Shown here: positions 16,965 through 25,278 of the stretch, piece by piece | How the letters are laid out: each line of letters opens with the position of its first letter | Position numbering within the stretch: the first letter of the stretch is position 1 | Origin: an uncultured Campylobacter sp. | Lineage (GTDB): Bacteria > Campylobacterota > Campylobacteria > Campylobacterales > Campylobacteraceae | Length of the DNA stretch: 64,000 nt | Direction of reading: 5' to 3' | Assembly: GCF_938017775.1 (NCBI RefSeq) | Contig: NZ_CALIIU010000033.1 | Coordinates: forward strand, 24,307-88,306 | Notes under the pieces: generated by a model | The model's database searches: none | What the model was told of the DNA's origin: nothing | Seen by the model: the letters and a program-made list of their open reading frames with translations, nothing else | Position numbers and translations under genes: made by a program

Positions 16965-17861
16965 ATGAAAAAAATCATTTTAACTTTGGCTTTTTTAAGC
17001 TCTTTTATGTTTGCCAAGGAGGTAAAAGAGCTTACGGATGAGCAAATAAATACATTGGTAAAGGTCTGCGAAAGCGGTAAAGATTTCACGAATGAAAATG
17101 GAACCGTGAAGTATGAGGAAGCCTGCGCTACTCTCGGTATGATATATGAAAATATCCCTGTATTAGGCGATCTTGGCGTAAAGCAAGATTTACAAAAAGC
17201 CTTTAAATTTTATAAAAAAGCGTGCGACGGCGGCTATGCTCGTGGCTGCTTTGGATTAGGAGGGTTTTATTTTGAAGGAAAAGAGGTAACAAAAGATGAT
17301 AAAAAAGCTCTCGAGTTCTTTAAAAAGGCATGCGATATGGGCGATAAAGAGAGCTGCACTTTGGCGGCTGTTATGGACGGCGATAACGCGAATTTAGCAA
17401 AGGCGTCCGAGCAACACAAGAAAGATTGCGATAGCAAGGGCGATATACTCGCTTGCGGGTTATTTGCCTTATTTATGGAGGGAAAGGATAATAAAGAAGC
17501 GGCGAAATACTATAAAAAAGCTTGCGAGCTTGGCAAAAATATCTCGGATCCCGCATTGCAAAATAACCCTGCATTTAACGATGGGATAAGGCAATTTTGC
17601 AGCAGACCTGCTGAGCTTGAAGCGCAAAATTTAAGAGCTGTGCAGGACGTAATTAAAGCAAAAATCGCCGAAGAGTATAGAATATCTTGCGATTCTGAGG
17701 GGAACTGGGTATCTTGCGCGATATACGCCTCTAATATAGAGAACGACGATCAAAGAGCGGCGATGAGATACTATGACAAGGCGTGCAAATTGGGCAAAAA
17801 AATCATAAGTATCGATTCTAACAAGATACTGCAAAAATCTTGCGAAAAAGCCGCCCGCTGA
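16965..17861 (+). CDS. Sel1-repeat, cysteine-rich secreted protein (HcpA-like)
   Basis: A 298-residue exported protein with signal peptide (cleavage near FMFA, residue 17). It contains Sel1/TPR-like repeats marked by KAFKFYKKACDGGYARGC, KALEFFKKACDMGDKESC, EAAKYYKKACELG and AMRYYDKACKLG. Each has a pair of cysteines spaced as in Helicobacter cysteine-rich proteins (Hcp), where they form one disulfide per repeat. Spacing between repeats is irregular, so the array is degenerate in the middle. Such proteins bind partners in the periplasm or outside the cell; no specific function can be assigned. The next gene, 30 bases downstream, is a shorter relative. RBS AAGGAGGAAG is strong. Confidence 0.85.
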   Translation: MKKIILTLAFLSSFMFAKEVKELTDEQINTLVKVCESGKDFTNENGTVKYEEACATLGMIYENIPVLGDLGVKQDLQKAFKFYKKACDGGYARGCFGLGGFYFEGKEVTKDDKKALEFFKKACDMGDKESCTLAAVMDGDNANLAKASEQHKKDCDSKGDILACGLFALFMEGKDNKEAAKYYKKACELGKNISDPALQNNPAFNDGIRQFCSRPAELEAQNLRAVQDVIKAKIAEEYRISCDSEGNWVSCAIYASNIENDDQRAAMRYYDKACKLGKKIISIDSNKILQKSCEKAAR

Positions 17862-17891
17862 GGTGGTTTTAAATTTATATGAGGAGTTGTA

Positions 17892-18461
17892 ATGAAAAAG
17901 ATGATTTTAGCTTTAGTGCTGTTGGGCTATGCAGCGTTCGGCGGTTTGGGAACTAAAATAGATGAAATCGTCTGCGAAGCAGGACACGCCAACTCCTGCG
18001 CCTCCGCCGCCGCATCGTATCTGAAAGAAGCCGAGCGATCAGATAATCTGACGCCTGAGATTTATCTAGGCAAAGCTGCAGAATTCCTAGGCAAAGCTTG
18101 CGCAGGCAAGCATAAAGAGAGTTGCTTGCAACTTGGTATGATGTATCAAGAGGGAAAGGGCACCAAACAAAATATGGCGCAAGCCGCGCAGCTTTATAAA
18201 AAGGGATGCGATGGCATAGGCGGAGAATGGGCGGCTTGCGGATTGTATGCAGAGTATCAAATCGGTATAGAGGAAATGCAGGAAGCGGCACTCTATTACG
18301 AAAAAGCCTGCAGACTCGGCGACCGGGCGCGTCTTGGTACGACGGACGAAAAAGTAGGAGATATCGTAAATCATTTATGTGAAGCGTCCGAATCGCTAAA
18401 ATCGTTCCGACCTAAAGAGTCTGCGGCGCAAAGACTTCTACGCGATGCCGCACGACCTTAA
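17892..18461 (+). CDS. Short Sel1-repeat secreted protein
   Basis: A 189-residue paralogue of the preceding gene. A signal peptide (MKKMILALVLLGYAAFGG) is followed by cysteine-paired Sel1 repeats: the unit KAAEFLGKACAGKHKESC, then AAQLYKKGCDG and EAALYYEKACRLG. RBS GAGGAGTTG precedes the ATG. It is transcribed with the upstream Sel1 gene (30-base gap). A third family member sits at the end of the ccsA gene at 56135. Function unknown. Confidence 0.82.
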   Translation: MKKMILALVLLGYAAFGGLGTKIDEIVCEAGHANSCASAAASYLKEAERSDNLTPEIYLGKAAEFLGKACAGKHKESCLQLGMMYQEGKGTKQNMAQAAQLYKKGCDGIGGEWAACGLYAEYQIGIEEMQEAALYYEKACRLGDRARLGTTDEKVGDIVNHLCEASESLKSFRPKESAAQRLLRDAARP

Positions 18462-18725
18462 TTATGTGGCAAAGCTATAAAGTGAGTGCTTTTGCTAGGC
18501 GTAATTTTCACAATATATCACTCATCACCGCTTGTCTAATCGTGAGTATTTTGGAATTTAACGGCGCAAATTTAAAGCCGCTTGATTAACTTCTGCGAAG
18601 CATTTAGTGAGATTATATGATTTTAAAATTTAAATTAAGAAGGGCGACATAGTCGTGAAATTTAAATATGAGCGTTGCGTAAAATAGCCGCGGATCGGCT
18701 AGCTCCGCTAAAAGCGCTATATAAA

Positions 18726-18769
18726 GGGTAAATTTAAAATCTAAGCTTTGCCGAATTTTAAATTTACCC
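18726..18769. terminator. 15-bp inverted repeat between convergent Sel1 and hcp genes
   Basis: Perfect arms GGGTAAATTTAAAAT (18726-18740) and ATTTTAAATTTACCC (18755-18769) with a 14-base loop. It lies 20 bases from the hcp stop, in the convergent intergenic region. It most likely acts as a terminator for hcp (read leftward) and possibly for the Sel1 pair. The remaining spacer 18462-18725 shows no gene. Confidence 0.6.
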
Positions 18770-18789
18770 GATTTGCCTCGCTATGAAAT

Positions 18790-20118
18790 TTATTCGCCCA
18801 GGAAGTATTTAAGATCCGCCTGCGCGTCGCCGCTGATTAATCGAAGGCCGAAATTTTGCACCAAAAAGCCCAAAATTTCGTCGTTGAAAAACTCAGGCAC
18901 CGTAGGACCCACGTTGATATTCTTAACGCCAAGGCTAAACAGCGCAAGCAGGATGATGACCGCCTTTTGCTCCATCCACATCAGCACGATCGAGACCGGC
19001 AGATCGTTTACCGCGATGCCCGTAGCCTCGCTAAGCGCCAGGGCGATCTTGACCGCGCCGTTGCTGTCGTTGCACTGACCTAGATCGATATAGCGCGGAA
19101 GCTCGGTGCCGGGCACGGTTCCGAAATCCACGTCGTTGAAGCGGAATTTGCCACAGCTGGAGGTCAAAATCACGCAATCCTTCGGCAAGCTAAGCGCTAG
19201 CTCGCGGTAATACTCGCGTCCTTTGCCAGGTGCGTCGCAGCCTGCGATGACGAAAAAGCGGCGGATTTTGCCCGATTTGATCGCGTCTAAAATTTGCGGC
19301 GCAAGGCTCAAAATCGTCTTGTAGTGTCCGCCCGTCACCAAGCTCTCGTCGCTGTCCATACTCACGTCGCCGCATGTAAGCGCGCACTCGATGAGTGGCG
19401 TAAAATCGTCGTTTTGGATATGTTTGATACCGTCGGTGCCCGCGATAGAGTAGCCAAAAAGCCTGTCTGCGTAGCTACAGGATGAGCGAAGCGGCACGAT
19501 GCAGTTAGTAGTCATCAAAATAGCGCCCTTAAATTCGTTAAAAAGCTTGGTCTGATCGAACCACGCCTTGCCGACGTTGCCCTTTAGGTGCGGATACTTG
19601 CGAAGCTGCGGATAGCCGTGCGCAGGAAGCATCTCGGAGTGGGTGTAGATATTGATACCCTTGCCCTCGGTCGCTTTTAGTAGCGCCTCAAGAGCATGCA
19701 GGTTGTGTCCGCTAACCAAAATCGCCTTGCCCTCGACCTTGTTTTGGCTAACTTTAACAGGGGTCGGTACGCCGAATTTTGCGGTATGAGCCTCGCTTAA
19801 AATATCCATAATCTGCACGCCCGCGCTTCCGACGGCCATCAGCTGCGCGATATGCTCGTTAAAGTTAAAATTTGAGTTCGTCAGCGTAAAATACAGCGTA
19901 TCCGCCATAACGGTATCGACTGCGCTAGTGTCGGCGCCGAGCTCGTGCGCGTGGTGGCGGTAGGCGCTAAGGCCTTTAAGTCCGAAAACCATAGTGTCTT
20001 GAAGTAACGCCAGCGTCGAGGTTTTACCGCAGGTGCCGCGGTCTTGTCCCTTGGCGCCGCAGCCCTCGGGTGCGCTCATTTGACACTGATGACAGAACAT
20101 CTCTAGATTGTCGCTCAT
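18790..20118 (-). CDS. hcp: Hybrid cluster protein / hydroxylamine reductase
   Basis: Cytoplasmic Fe-S protein of 442 residues, a compact (class III-like) Hcp. It reduces hydroxylamine to ammonia in vitro and acts against nitric oxide stress in vivo. The N-terminal cysteines for the cubane cluster are Cys9, Cys12, Cys20 and Cys30. Hybrid-cluster ligands are recognisable in SGHNLHALEA, TTNCIVP, AGCDAPGKGREYY, SSCGKFRFN, GQCNDSNG and WMEQKA. It fits the window's haoCA genes, which make hydroxylamine in the periplasm. A perfect FNR-like site sits about 60 bases upstream of its start. RBS AAAGGATTTTCT. Confidence 0.95.
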   Translation of the reverse strand: MSDNLEMFCHQCQMSAPEGCGAKGQDRGTCGKTSTLALLQDTMVFGLKGLSAYRHHAHELGADTSAVDTVMADTLYFTLTNSNFNFNEHIAQLMAVGSAGVQIMDILSEAHTAKFGVPTPVKVSQNKVEGKAILVSGHNLHALEALLKATEGKGINIYTHSEMLPAHGYPQLRKYPHLKGNVGKAWFDQTKLFNEFKGAILMTTNCIVPLRSSCSYADRLFGYSIAGTDGIKHIQNDDFTPLIECALTCGDVSMDSDESLVTGGHYKTILSLAPQILDAIKSGKIRRFFVIAGCDAPGKGREYYRELALSLPKDCVILTSSCGKFRFNDVDFGTVPGTELPRYIDLGQCNDSNGAVKIALALSEATGIAVNDLPVSIVLMWMEQKAVIILLALFSLGVKNINVGPTVPEFFNDEILGFLVQNFGLRLISGDAQADLKYFLGE

Positions 20119-20176
20119 AGAAAATCCTTTATAAAAAATTTAGTTGGTAATTTTAAGATTTTATTTATAATAACGG

Positions 20177-20192
20177 CTTGATCGTCATCAAG
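20177..20192. promoter_or_regulatory. FNR/CRP-like operator upstream of hcp
   Basis: CTTGATCGTCATCAAG is a perfect 6-bp-arm palindrome that contains TTGAT-N4-ATCAA, the exact FNR consensus (20178-20191). Its centre is about 66 bases before the hcp ATG, a suitable place for activation or repression. A CRP/FNR-family regulator responding to oxygen loss or NO is the likely reader; the regulator is not in this window. Confidence 0.7.
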
Positions 20193-20391
20193 AAACGGCT
20201 AAATTTTATCAAATTTATTTACAAAATGAGAATTTTAAATTTTATAAAAGGTATTCTAGATTGCTTAGAAAGTATAACGAGAAATTAGAATATTAAAAAA
20301 TTTCTGGAACAAATTTTTATAAAACTAAGAAAACTTAAAGCTCTTTAAACATCGATAAAATCAGGGGTCTAAAGGAATTTTTGAGTATATA

Positions 20392-20466
20392 TGGCTCCGG
20401 ATGCTGGATTCGAACCAGCGACCAAGCGGTTAACAGCCGCCTACTCTACCGCTGAGCTAATCCGGA
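20392..20466 (-). tRNA. tRNA-Asn(GTT)
   Basis: A 75-base cloverleaf on the minus strand. The acceptor arms TCCGGAT and ATCCGGA pair fully, discriminator G and CCA are encoded, anticodon GTT in CTGTTAA, T-loop GGTTCGAATCC. Last gene of a six-tRNA cluster. Confidence 0.97.
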
Positions 20467-20480
20467 ACGCGTAGAATGGA

Positions 20481-20565
20481 TGGTGCGGATGAAAGGACTT
20501 GAACCTTCATGCCGTGAGGCGCCAGATCCTAAGTCTGGTGTGTCTGCCAATTTCACCACATCCGC
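20481..20565 (-). tRNA. tRNA-Leu(TAG)
   Basis: An 85-base class II tRNA with long variable arm. Acceptor GCGGATG pairs with CATCCGC, CCA encoded, anticodon TAG in ACTTAGGA, T-arm GGTTCAAGTCC. Confidence 0.97.
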
Positions 20566-20614
20566 AAAAAAGAAAGCGCATATTAGCCAAAAAGCTCTTA
20601 ATATGAGCTTAATA

Positions 20615-20691
20615 TGGTACGCCCAAGAGGATTCGAACCTCTGGCCTACGGCTTAGAAGGCCGTTGCTCTATCCAACTGAGCTATGAGCGC
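20615..20691 (-). tRNA. tRNA-Arg(TCT)
   Basis: A 77-base tRNA, anticodon TCT in CCTTCTAAGC, CCA encoded. Acceptor GCGCTCA with TGGGCGT (two G-T pairs). It shares its 5' half with the neighbouring tRNA-Arg(TCG), suggesting local duplication. Confidence 0.97.
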
Positions 20692-20706
20692 AAAATATCA
20701 AATCAG

Positions 20707-20783
20707 TGGTACGCTCGAAAGGAGTCGAACCTTCAACCTACAGATCCGAAGTCTGTTGCTCTATCCAATTGAGCTACGAGCGC
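20707..20783 (-). tRNA. tRNA-Arg(TCG)
   Basis: A 77-base tRNA. The loop CTTCGGA gives anticodon TCG, reading CGA codons; CCA encoded. The TCG (U34) anticodon rather than ACG means CGA is read without inosine from this gene. Confidence 0.96.
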
Positions 20784-20789
20784 ATAAAG

Positions 20790-20867
20790 TGGGGTGAGTT
20801 GTGGGAATCGAACCCACGACCCTCAGGACCACAATCTGATGCTCTAACCTACTGAGCTAAACTCACC
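20790..20867 (-). tRNA. tRNA-His(GTG)
   Basis: A 78-base tRNA including the extra 5' G (G-1) opposite C73 that is typical of tRNA-His. Anticodon GTG in ATTGTGGT; acceptor GTGAGTT with AACTCAC; CCA encoded. Confidence 0.97.
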
Positions 20868-20871
20868 ACAA

Positions 20872-20948
<77 letters not shown>

Positions 20949-21022
20949 TAGATTTTCGTGGATTGAATGAAAAGCGTATTATATATATTTTTTCTTAAAT
21001 TACGCTTTTTGCGGCTTTAAAT

Positions 21023-21652
21023 TTAATGAAATTTGGCAAGTCGCATCTGTTTTTCTAAATTTTTCAACAAAATTTGCATCAGCACTAGCCCTTTCGTGCG
21101 GTGTGAAATTTTAAATTTTACCGCAGCAGGCAACTCCCCGATCGTGCGGTCAAATCCGCGCGGAATAAACATAAAATCGTATCCGAAGCCGTTTTGCCCG
21201 CGCTGCTGCGTTATCGCCGTGCCGTGCATGAAGCCGTGCGTACAAAACTCGCCCAGAGCGCATTTTAGCGCGATCGCCGCCGTGTAATGCGCGGGCGAGG
21301 AATCTAAATTTAGAGCTCTCAGCTCGCTTGCCAATTTATCGCGATTGCTCGCATCCGTTGCACCCTCTCCACTAAAGCGTGCCGAAAATATCCCCGGAGC
21401 CCCGCCTAGCGCGTCCACGCAGATACCGCTATCATCGCTTAGCACGAAAAATTCGCTCTGCAAATTTTTACTTTTTAGCGCCTCATACACTGCGCGAACT
21501 TTAATGAGCGCGTTTTGTTTGAAGCTCGTGCCGCACTCGTCGATCTCAAAAGGATCCAGCACCTCGCCAAGCGCGTAAATTTCATATTCTGCGAAGAATT
21601 CTTTTATCTCTTTTACTTTATCCGCGTTGCTCGTCGCAAGTAAAATTTTCAT
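21023..21652 (-). CDS. rdgB: XTP/dITP diphosphatase (Ham1/RdgB)
   Basis: House-cleaning nucleotide hydrolase of 209 residues that removes deaminated purine triphosphates (ITP, dITP, XTP). The family's substrate-binding opening KILLATSN, the central LSDDSGICVDALGG and GIFSARF, the GQNGFGYDFMFIP block, and the terminal SHRTKG (SHR motif) are all present and in order. Cytoplasmic, single gene, divergent from the MFS transporter gene. RBS AAGGAGCGAGG before ATG. Confidence 0.95.
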   Translation of the reverse strand: MKILLATSNADKVKEIKEFFAEYEIYALGEVLDPFEIDECGTSFKQNALIKVRAVYEALKSKNLQSEFFVLSDDSGICVDALGGAPGIFSARFSGEGATDASNRDKLASELRALNLDSSPAHYTAAIALKCALGEFCTHGFMHGTAITQQRGQNGFGYDFMFIPRGFDRTIGELPAAVKFKISHRTKGLVLMQILLKNLEKQMRLAKFH

Positions 21653-21757
21653 CCTCGCTCCTTAAATTTAATGCGCCATTTTACCCAAAATCAAAGAATT
21701 CATTACGATTTTTGGCTATAATCGGCACAAATTTCATATTATTTGAGGTCTAAGATT

Positions 21758-23056
21758 ATGCTAAAAAGCGTTCTTCCGCTTAGTTTTATCATCGCTACGA
21801 GGTTTTTTGGATTATTTATTTTACTGCCCGTGCTTAGCCTGTACGCATTGAGCTTGCACGGCGCAAACGAAAGCTTAGTGGGGCTACTTTTTGGAATTTA
21901 TGCGATTATGCAAGTGATTTTGCAAACGCCATTTGGGGTACTAAGCGATAAGATCGGACGTAAAAAAACCCTTGCGATAGGGCTGGCGCTTTTTATCGTG
22001 GGCGCTTGCGTTTGCGCGGCGAGCGAGAGCATTTATACGATGATTTTTGGGCGTTTTTTGCAAGGCTGCGGTGCTGTAGGAGCCGTAGCTACCGCACTAA
22101 TTAGCGATTTTACGCGAGAGGAAGAGCGTGGCAAGGCAATGGCGGTAATGGGCGCGATGATAGGCGTGAGCTTTGGTGTCGCAATGATTTTAAGTCCGCT
22201 TTTAAGCGCCAAATTTGGGCTTGCCAGCCTATTTCATCTAAGTTCGGCGCTTACGCTTTTATGTTTGATGCTGCTTTTTTTCGTAGTACCCACCGAACCG
22301 CATATCCGCTCCCTGCGCCAAAAGGTCCCGCTCGGCTCACTTTTGAGTGACAAAAATTTAATGCTTATGAATTTAACGAATTTTTTTCAAAAAGCTTTCA
22401 TGACGGCAGCGTTTTTTCTAATTCCAATTTTGCTCGTGCAAAAATTCGGACTTTCCAAAAGTGATTTGACTAAAATTTATGCTCTAGGTGCTGTTTTTGG
22501 ATTTACCGCAATGGGTGCGAGCGGCGCTTTAGGCGAAAAGCGCGCGCTAGCTAAGCAAATTTTACTCATCGGCATCTGCTTTTTCATCGCTTCGTATTTG
22601 ATTTTTGCGTTTGCTAGCGGGGCGAGCGCTTTCGTGGTGGGTGTGATGCTCTTTTTCGTGGGATTTAACGCGCATGAGCCCATTATGCAAAGCCTTGCGT
22701 CCAAATTTGCCAAAGTCGCTCAAAAAGGCGCCGCACTTGGGATTTTTAATTCGTTCGGATTTTTTGGCAGTTTTTTAGGCGGGCTATGCGGCGGCGCACT
22801 TTTTGGCAAAATCGGCATCGAAGCGCTAGGCATTGGCGTCGCGGTTTTGGGTGTGATCTGGCTTGTGCTACTTTCTAGGCTGAGCGATCCGAAACTTTTT
22901 AAGAATTTATACTTTCCTAAAGGCGGCGATTTTTCCGCACTACAGGGCGTCAAGGGTATTATTGAAATTTACGAGACCGATGGCGAACTCGTTGTGAAAT
23001 TTAACTCGAAACTGATAAATGAAGATCAAATTTATAAAATCGTAGGAGGCAAATGA
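21758..23056 (+). CDS. MFS transporter with C-terminal ferredoxin-like tail (YajR-like)
   Basis: Major facilitator of 432 residues with about twelve membrane helices. The signature loop GVLSDKIGRKKTL follows helix 2. The last ~55 residues (from FPKGGDFSALQGVKG through IYKIVGG) are cytoplasmic and look like the small ferredoxin-fold domain of E. coli YajR. I start at ATG 21758, nine bases after GAGG; a TTG five codons earlier has no better support. The stop overlaps the start of moeA, so the two are coupled. Substrate unknown; drug or metabolite export is likely. Confidence 0.82.
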   Translation: MLKSVLPLSFIIATRFFGLFILLPVLSLYALSLHGANESLVGLLFGIYAIMQVILQTPFGVLSDKIGRKKTLAIGLALFIVGACVCAASESIYTMIFGRFLQGCGAVGAVATALISDFTREEERGKAMAVMGAMIGVSFGVAMILSPLLSAKFGLASLFHLSSALTLLCLMLLFFVVPTEPHIRSLRQKVPLGSLLSDKNLMLMNLTNFFQKAFMTAAFFLIPILLVQKFGLSKSDLTKIYALGAVFGFTAMGASGALGEKRALAKQILLIGICFFIASYLIFAFASGASAFVVGVMLFFVGFNAHEPIMQSLASKFAKVAQKGAALGIFNSFGFFGSFLGGLCGGALFGKIGIEALGIGVAVLGVIWLVLLSRLSDPKLFKNLYFPKGGDFSALQGVKGIIEIYETDGELVVKFNSKLINEDQIYKIVGGK

Positions 23057-24264
23057 TGGAATTTGAAAAATTTGAAAGCGCGATGGAGCGCTTCGCAAAC
23101 ACGGTGCAAAAGTCCTCGCGCATCGAAAAAGTCGCGATCACGCAGGCACTGGGGCGTATTTTGGCAAGCGACATCGCGGCGCCCTTTAGCACTCCGCGCC
23201 GCCCGACCGCCGCGATGGACGGCTACGCGCTAAATGGCGCGGATCTAAGCGAGGGGGCTAAATTTAAGATCGTCGGCACGACGCCTGCAGGCAAGATGCC
23301 TGGCGCCGTGGCAAAGGCGGGTGAGTGCGTCAAAACCTTCACGGGCGGGCTCATGTGCGAGGGCAGCGACACGCTTCTGCCGATTGAAAACATGCAGGTA
23401 CAAGGCAGCGAGATTATCGTCACAAAGCCTGTCACGGCGGGCTTTGCCGTGCGCGCGGCGGGCGAGAGCTACCGCGAGGGCGAGCTTTTGCTTAGAAGCG
23501 GCACGAAGCTCGGCTTTTCGCAGATCGCGCTGCTAGCCGAGCTAGGGCTATTTCACATAAGCGTATTCATCCGCCCAAAAGTAGCGATCCTAGCCACCGG
23601 CAGCGAGATCAAGGATCTGGGCGAAAAACTCGAAAACGACGCTCAAATTTACAGCTCCAACCACATCGCGCTTGCAAATTTAGTAACGCAGCTAGGCTGC
23701 GAAGCGATGATAATGCCTCTAGTACGCGATGACGAAAAAGAGCTGGAAGGCGCGATATTATCGGCTTTACAGAGCGCCGACATACTTCTAACCAGCGGCG
23801 GAGTGAGCGTCGGGGACTACGACTTCGTGCAAAGCACGCTGCAATCAAAATTTGAGCTAATCGTAAAAGGTGCGGCGATCAAACCGGGCCGCCACGTGCG
23901 CGTAGCCAAAACGGGCGAAAAATATATCTTCGCATTCCCGGGCTTCCCGCTCTCGGCGCTCATTACGTGCATTTTGTTTCTGCGCGTATTTTTACAAAGA
24001 TCTTTTGGCGTGCACGAAAACACCGAATTTAGCGCAATCTTAGATCACGACTATGTAAAAAAGACGCCGTGGCTTGAGTTTATGCCCGCCGTCTTGCAAA
24101 ACAGAGACGGGCGGCTTTTTGTTAGCCTGCAAAGCAAAAAGCAAGGCTCCAGCGCGATTTTGAACAATTTAGACGACGATAGCGTCCTGCTCGTCGCGCC
24201 GCTCGAAGTAAAAGAGCTCAAAAAAGGCGAGCTCGTGCGCGTAATCTCGGTACCTAAAATTTAG
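23056..24264 (+). CDS. moeA: Molybdopterin molybdotransferase MoeA
   Basis: Cytoplasmic enzyme inserting molybdenum into adenylated molybdopterin, the last step of Mo-cofactor synthesis; it would serve TorA here. The conserved blocks are RPTAAMDGYAL (active-site region), FTGG, ILATGSEIKDLGE, SSNH, LLTSGGVSVGDYDFV, KPGRHVRV and AFPGFPLSAL. Two ATG codons occur in tandem at 23053 and 23056. GGAGG at 23045-23049 is better spaced from the second, which I use; the first overlaps the MFS stop as ATGA. About 402 residues, normal for the family. Confidence 0.93.
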   Translation: MEFEKFESAMERFANTVQKSSRIEKVAITQALGRILASDIAAPFSTPRRPTAAMDGYALNGADLSEGAKFKIVGTTPAGKMPGAVAKAGECVKTFTGGLMCEGSDTLLPIENMQVQGSEIIVTKPVTAGFAVRAAGESYREGELLLRSGTKLGFSQIALLAELGLFHISVFIRPKVAILATGSEIKDLGEKLENDAQIYSSNHIALANLVTQLGCEAMIMPLVRDDEKELEGAILSALQSADILLTSGGVSVGDYDFVQSTLQSKFELIVKGAAIKPGRHVRVAKTGEKYIFAFPGFPLSALITCILFLRVFLQRSFGVHENTEFSAILDHDYVKKTPWLEFMPAVLQNRDGRLFVSLQSKKQGSSAILNNLDDDSVLLVAPLEVKELKKGELVRVISVPKI

Positions 24265-24603
24265 CGTGCAGCGGTTCGAGGCTGTTGCGGCGGACGAAAT
24301 TTAGCTTCCTGCGGAGTTAAAATTTTGTCATTGCGAGGCGCTAAATTTAGCCGCAGAAGCTCTGCTTTGTGGTCTTTGAAAGTTGAAATTTAGACCCAAA
24401 TCGCGCGTCGCGGCAGGCTCATTAGAATTTTTACCGTGCGCCGCTATACAGCGAGTGCGCCAAAATCTTTGCCGCCGCGCAACTTCAGCTCCAAGCTGTT
24501 TTGCGGGTGAAATTTTAAAACTTACAAAAGATAAAACGAAAATGAAAGATAAATTTTATGGCACTCCGACAAGCGTTTTTGGCGAATATAAAGCAGGCGC
24601 AAA
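24265..24603. other. Spacer with a possible 21-codon leader ORF
   Basis: About 340 bases without a clear gene. A 21-codon frame (24541-24606, beginning MKDKFYGTPTSVFGEY) ends by overlapping the ATG of the DNA glycosylase gene. It is the only candidate, could couple translation, but has no clear ribosome site and no recognised relatives. Confidence 0.35.
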
Positions 24604-25116
24604 ATGAGCCAAACTCACCCTTTTAAGCCGATTTTCGATGAGAATTCTAAAATTTTAATCCTCGGCTCCTTCCCCTCCGTCGTTTCTCGTAAATTTGGCT
24701 TTTACTACGCAAATCCGCAAAATCGCTTCTGGCGCGTGCTGGCGCAAATTTTAAACGCGCCGTCGCCTGCGAACACGGAGGAAAAGATAAAATTCCTGCT
24801 CGCCCGCGGCATCGCCATCTACGACGCGGCGATCTGCTGCGAGATAAAGGGCTCGAGCGACGCCAAAATGACCGCCGTCGAGCCCGCAAATTTAGAACTG
24901 ATCTTTAGCGGAGCGCGCATCGTGCAGGTGTTCGCAAACGGCGGCAAGGCGCATGAAATCTGCGAAAAATACCTAAAAACTCAAATTTTAAACGCAACGG
25001 GCAAAGAGCCCGTCAAGCTACCCTCGACTAGCCCAGCGAATGCAAATTTTAGTTTTGAAAGGCTCGTGCGCGAATGGACGATCGTCGCGGATGTGTTAAA
25101 GCGCGCCGAAATTTAG
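24604..25116 (+). CDS. Uracil/hypoxanthine-DNA glycosylase superfamily protein (family 6 type)
   Basis: A 170-residue member of the UDG superfamily. The motif I region reads ILGSFPSVVSRKFGFYYANPQNRFW in essence (GSFP then YYANPQNRFW), which is the arrangement of the hypoxanthine-DNA glycosylase (HDG, family 6) group; the final motif is LPSTSPANA. Members excise deaminated adenine (hypoxanthine) rather than uracil, though activity varies. With rdgB nearby, which prevents dITP incorporation, the window has two independent guards against deaminated purines, but they are not in one operon. No signal or membrane segment. Confidence 0.85.
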   Translation: MSQTHPFKPIFDENSKILILGSFPSVVSRKFGFYYANPQNRFWRVLAQILNAPSPANTEEKIKFLLARGIAIYDAAICCEIKGSSDAKMTAVEPANLELIFSGARIVQVFANGGKAHEICEKYLKTQILNATGKEPVKLPSTSPANANFSFERLVREWTIVADVLKRAEI

Positions 25117-25278
25117 CGCTCGGCTCCACTAAACAGCGCGAGAGAAGCTTACGCGTACGGCTTGCGCTCCGCCCGCATCATAAACCAAATCCACAGTCCA
25201 AACTCCGTGAGGATTTATCTAAAATTTAGCTTCAAATTTTAAAATTCTCTAAATTTAACCAAGCCAAAGGAAGCAAAT

